From: Ignavibacteriales bacterium
GTDB taxonomy: Bacteria > Bacteroidota > Ignavibacteria > Ignavibacteriales > Ignavibacteriaceae
Assembly (NCBI GenBank): GCA_020061995.1
Contig: JAGUXE010000037.1
Coordinates: 1 to 8,071, forward strand
DNA: 8,071 nucleotides
Reading direction: 5' to 3'
The notes under the pieces: model-generated
What the model was told of the DNA's origin: nothing
What the model saw: the letters and a program-made list of their open reading frames with translations, nothing else
Database searches by the model: none
Program-made: the position numbers and the translations under genes
Part shown: positions 5,525 to 8,071 of the stretch, in pieces
Position numbering within the stretch: the stretch's first letter is position 1
Layout of the letters: each line of letters opens with the position of its first letter

Positions 5525-7327
5525 ATGAAGAATTTTTTATTTGTCATTGTAGCAATAATTTTTACAACGAATGCAGTTGCTCAAATAAAATCGGGTGATA
5601 GGAATTCTGAAATTACATCAAAAGAAATCCTGACTCATATAAGTTATTTAGCATCTGATAAATTAAAGGGACGTGCCACAGGTTCACCTGAAGCAGATCT
5701 AACCGTAAAGTATTTAACTTCTGAATTCAAGCATTATGGTTTAAAACCTTTGTTTGAAAAAAGTTTTAAGCAAGAATTTTCATTTACAGCTGACGTCGAA
5801 TTGACGAAAAAGAATTCATTCGTATTCAAGATAAATAGTAAAAAACAAGAATTAAAATTAAAAGATGATTTTATTACTGCCCCATTTTCCGGAAATGGAA
5901 AAGTAGATGGTGATTTGGTTTTTGTTGGTTATGGCATTACAGCCCCAAAGTTAAAATATGATGACTATGAAGGAATCGATGTCAATGGAAAAATTGTTTT
6001 AGTTTTAAGATATAACCCTGAGTTTGATAATCCCCATTCAGAATTTGAACAATATTCGTCTTTTCGCTTTAAAGCATCGCTTGCAAAAGAAAAAGGCGCT
6101 AAAGGAATTTTATTCATTAACGGATTTTATCCTAAATTAGATTCCGATAACCTCATGAAATTTGAATATGATAGAGCAGCAGGAATAAAAGATTTTCCTG
6201 TTATTCATGTAAAAAGGAATTTTATTGATGAAATTTTTAAAGACTCCAGCAAAGATCTTAAATTAATTCAGAAAGAAATTAGCGATAACAAAAAACCTAA
6301 TTCTTTTCAATTGAGTAATACTCAAGTAATTATAAATACAGAAGTTAAGCTTGTAACAAAAAAAGGTTACAATGTAGCCGGAATTCTTCTCGGAAACGAT
6401 CCCGTCCTCAAAGATGAGTATATAGTAATTGGCGCGCATCATGATCATTTAGGAATGGGCGGTGATGGTTCTCTATATCGTGGTGAGACACCACAAATTC
6501 ATAATGGTGCTGATGATAATGCTTCCGGTACAACCGGTGTTTTAGAAATAGCTCAAAAATTAAGTTCTCTGAAAAGTCAGCTTAAAAGAAGTGTAATATT
6601 TATTGGATTTGGTGGTGAAGAGCTTGGACTTCTCGGTTCTAATCACTTTGTGAATCATTCCCCTATCCCGACAGAAAAAATGATTGCCATGATAAATATG
6701 GATATGATTGGAAGATTGAATAACGATACTAGTCTAATTGTTTATGGGACCGGTACCTCAACAATTTGGAATGATCAATTAACAAAAAATAATACTTATA
6801 CCTTTAAACTTACTTTTAATCCTGAAGGTTATGGTCCGAGTGACCATTCATCATTCTATGCAAAAGCGATTCCTGTATTATTCTTCTTCACGGGGACACA
6901 CACAGATTATCATCGTCCATCAGATGATGCAGATAAAATTAATGCAGCAGGTCAAGAAGAAATCTTAAAATATATTTACTCCATTCTTTTATCTATTGAT
7001 GAAGCTACAGCAAAACCTGAGTATGTAAACGTTCCTCGAAAAGAACAGACCCAAACAGGTGGATGGAAAGTTTATATTGGAACAATCCCGGATTATGCGT
7101 ATTCAGATGAAGGATTGAAAATTACCGGAGTAAATGAAGGAAGTCCGGCCCAAAAATCAGGACTTAGAGCAAGTGATATAATATTGCAATTCGGCACAAA
7201 GAAAATCACAAATATTTATGATTATGTATATGCACTTAAAGAACATGTCCCCGGAGATATTGTCGAATTAAAAGTTAAAAGAGGTGAAGAAAATATTACT
7301 TTAACTTTAGAATTAGGGGCTCGATAA
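5525..7327 (+). CDS. Secreted M28-family zinc peptidase with PA and PDZ domains
   Basis: The 600-residue protein has a signal peptide (MKNFLFVIVAIIFTTNAVAQ, cleavage near residue 19) and should act outside the cytoplasmic membrane. The opening (30-75, ISYLASDKLKGRATGSPEAD) is typical of M28 proteins of this group. A protease-associated (PA) domain lies at about 115-235 (VFVGYGI, GKIVLVLR, KEKGAKGILFI). The M28 core at about 282-490 has both zinc-site motifs: H305-H-D307-H, D330-D331-N-A-S-G, E365-E366-LGLLGS, D393 in NMDMIGR, and H463 in DYHRPSD. E365 should be the general base. A C-terminal PDZ domain (about 515-598; GSPAQKSGLRASDIILQFG) probably binds peptide ends or a partner. The family comprises mostly aminopeptidases and carboxypeptidases; the exact specificity cannot be read. 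All catalytic residues are present. It lies 25 bp after the propeller gene, probably in the same transcript. Confidence 0.93.
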   Translation: MKNFLFVIVAIIFTTNAVAQIKSGDRNSEITSKEILTHISYLASDKLKGRATGSPEADLTVKYLTSEFKHYGLKPLFEKSFKQEFSFTADVELTKKNSFVFKINSKKQELKLKDDFITAPFSGNGKVDGDLVFVGYGITAPKLKYDDYEGIDVNGKIVLVLRYNPEFDNPHSEFEQYSSFRFKASLAKEKGAKGILFINGFYPKLDSDNLMKFEYDRAAGIKDFPVIHVKRNFIDEIFKDSSKDLKLIQKEISDNKKPNSFQLSNTQVIINTEVKLVTKKGYNVAGILLGNDPVLKDEYIVIGAHHDHLGMGGDGSLYRGETPQIHNGADDNASGTTGVLEIAQKLSSLKSQLKRSVIFIGFGGEELGLLGSNHFVNHSPIPTEKMIAMINMDMIGRLNNDTSLIVYGTGTSTIWNDQLTKNNTYTFKLTFNPEGYGPSDHSSFYAKAIPVLFFFTGTHTDYHRPSDDADKINAAGQEEILKYIYSILLSIDEATAKPEYVNVPRKEQTQTGGWKVYIGTIPDYAYSDEGLKITGVNEGSPAQKSGLRASDIILQFGTKKITNIYDYVYALKEHVPGDIVELKVKRGEENITLTLELGAR

Positions 7328-7356
7328 TTTTTCTATAATTTTAAATTAGTGTAGAA

Positions 7357-8071
7357 TTGATTCTTTTTATTACAAAAAAATTCCTTGAGGGTAGAAAAAA
7401 CTCAAGTGGCTTCTCAATATTCTCGATTATTGCAATAATTGGGATTGGGATTGGAGTGGCTTCACTAATAATTTCATTAAGTGTGTTAAATGGTTTTGAA
7501 GAAGTGATACAAGATAAACTTGTAAATCTTGATTCACATATCCAAATTGTAGGTTTTAGCGACACTAAATTAGCAAATCAAGAGAAGACAATTAATGATG
7601 TGAAAAAACTTATCCCTAATGAATTAACTTCGATTAATTCGTTTGTTGCACAATTGGTAATAATTGGGAAAAAGAAAATTAAAGAAGGAATTACTTTAAA
7701 GGGAATTCCACAAAAATATTTTTCTGACAAATCCGGTATTGGAGCAGTTTCAGGAAATCTTAATTTAGAAGAAAAAACCAATCAAATGGTTATTGGAAAA
7801 ACACTCGCTTCTAAGTTATTAGTCACTGTTGGCGACGAAATTGTTATTTATGCGCTCGGTGAAGCCACTTCTTTTTCGGAGAATTTTTTCCCATCTATAG
7901 AAAAGTTTAAAGTTATAGGCGTTTTCGAAAGTGGTATGGCAAAGTACGACGATACTTTTGCGTATATTGATTTAGAGACTTCCCAAAGTTTTTTAGAGTT
8001 TAATAATAGCGTAAGCGGTTACGAGATTAAGCTATCGAATATTTCTAAAGTTGATAGCATAGTAAATCATC
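7357..8071 (+). CDS. LolC/LolE-type ABC transporter permease, N-terminal part (cut by window edge)
   Basis: An open frame of 238 codons runs off the right edge. The start ILFITKKFLEGRKNSSGF, then a membrane helix at about 19-43 with IGIGIGVASLIISLSVLNGF, is the signature opening of LolC/LolE-family permeases. A periplasmic MacB-like domain follows (about 48-238; DSHIQIVGF, ITLKGIPQKYF, MVIGKTLASKLLVTVGDEI, VIGVFESGMAKYDDTFAYI). Such permeases pair with a LolD-type ATPase and release lipoproteins from the inner membrane for sorting to the outer membrane, implying a diderm cell. No ATG lies near the natural start. A TTG at 7357 is the best start; the in-frame stop at 7342-7344 limits any earlier choice to ATT at 7345. 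The Shine-Dalgarno site is weak. The gene starts 29 bp after the peptidase gene. LolC cannot be told from LolE or a fused form with the C-terminus missing. Confidence 0.85.
   Translation, partial: MILFITKKFLEGRKNSSGFSIFSIIAIIGIGIGVASLIISLSVLNGFEEVIQDKLVNLDSHIQIVGFSDTKLANQEKTINDVKKLIPNELTSINSFVAQLVIIGKKKIKEGITLKGIPQKYFSDKSGIGAVSGNLNLEEKTNQMVIGKTLASKLLVTVGDEIVIYALGEATSFSENFFPSIEKFKVIGVFESGMAKYDDTFAYIDLETSQSFLEFNNSVSGYEIKLSNISKVDSIVNH

Noticed and set aside
7341..7781. Two minus-strand open frames (7341-7565 and 7578-7781) at the right end
   Set aside because: They are antisense to the LolC/E-type permease frame, which carries clear family motifs.

Overview
The window is AT-rich (about one third G+C by eye) and almost fully coding. 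It holds one leftward gene cut by the left edge and seven rightward genes, the last cut by the right edge. Low G+C, secretory signals ending in A-Q or S-Q, a secreted PD40 propeller, an M28 peptidase with a PDZ tail and a LolC/E-type permease suggest a bacterium of the Bacteroidota/Chlorobiota (FCB) group. Clear Shine-Dalgarno sites on two genes point more to an Ignavibacteria-like lineage than to Flavobacteria. The taxonomic call is inference; there is no rRNA or other marker here.

Left part (1-941): the start of a soluble protein with two PAS-like domains runs leftward off the edge. A 204-bp divergent intergenic region separates it from a Fur-family regulator. That region holds a 20-bp direct repeat with copies 50 bp apart, a tiny leader ORF that overlaps the PAS start codon, and a dyad that overlaps the best -10 candidate for the fur gene.

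Iron block (942-4384): fur-like regulator, feoA, feoB and a metallo-beta-lactamase-fold hydrolase follow one another with overlaps or gaps of 9 bp or less, so they very probably form one operon. FeoB is the cytoplasmic-membrane Fe(II) transporter, FeoA its small SH3-like partner, and the Fur-like protein the likely iron-responsive repressor of the set. The MBL-fold enzyme keeps the full metal-ligand set of the RNase Z-like group and is an unusual last member. FeoB carries an extra polar segment after its first membrane helix.

Envelope block (4468-8071): a secreted PD40/TolB-like propeller with three cysteines, a secreted M28 zinc peptidase with PA and PDZ domains, and the start of a LolC/E-type permease. 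The gaps are short (25 and 29 bp), so these may be co-transcribed. Their shared theme is the cell envelope; no link to iron is visible.

No tRNA, rRNA, CRISPR array, insertion sequence, attachment site or convincing intrinsic terminator was seen. The most unusual points are the Feo operon with its hydrolase, the FeoB insertion, the altered metal site of the Fur-like protein, and the repeat/dyad/leader-ORF cluster between the divergent genes.
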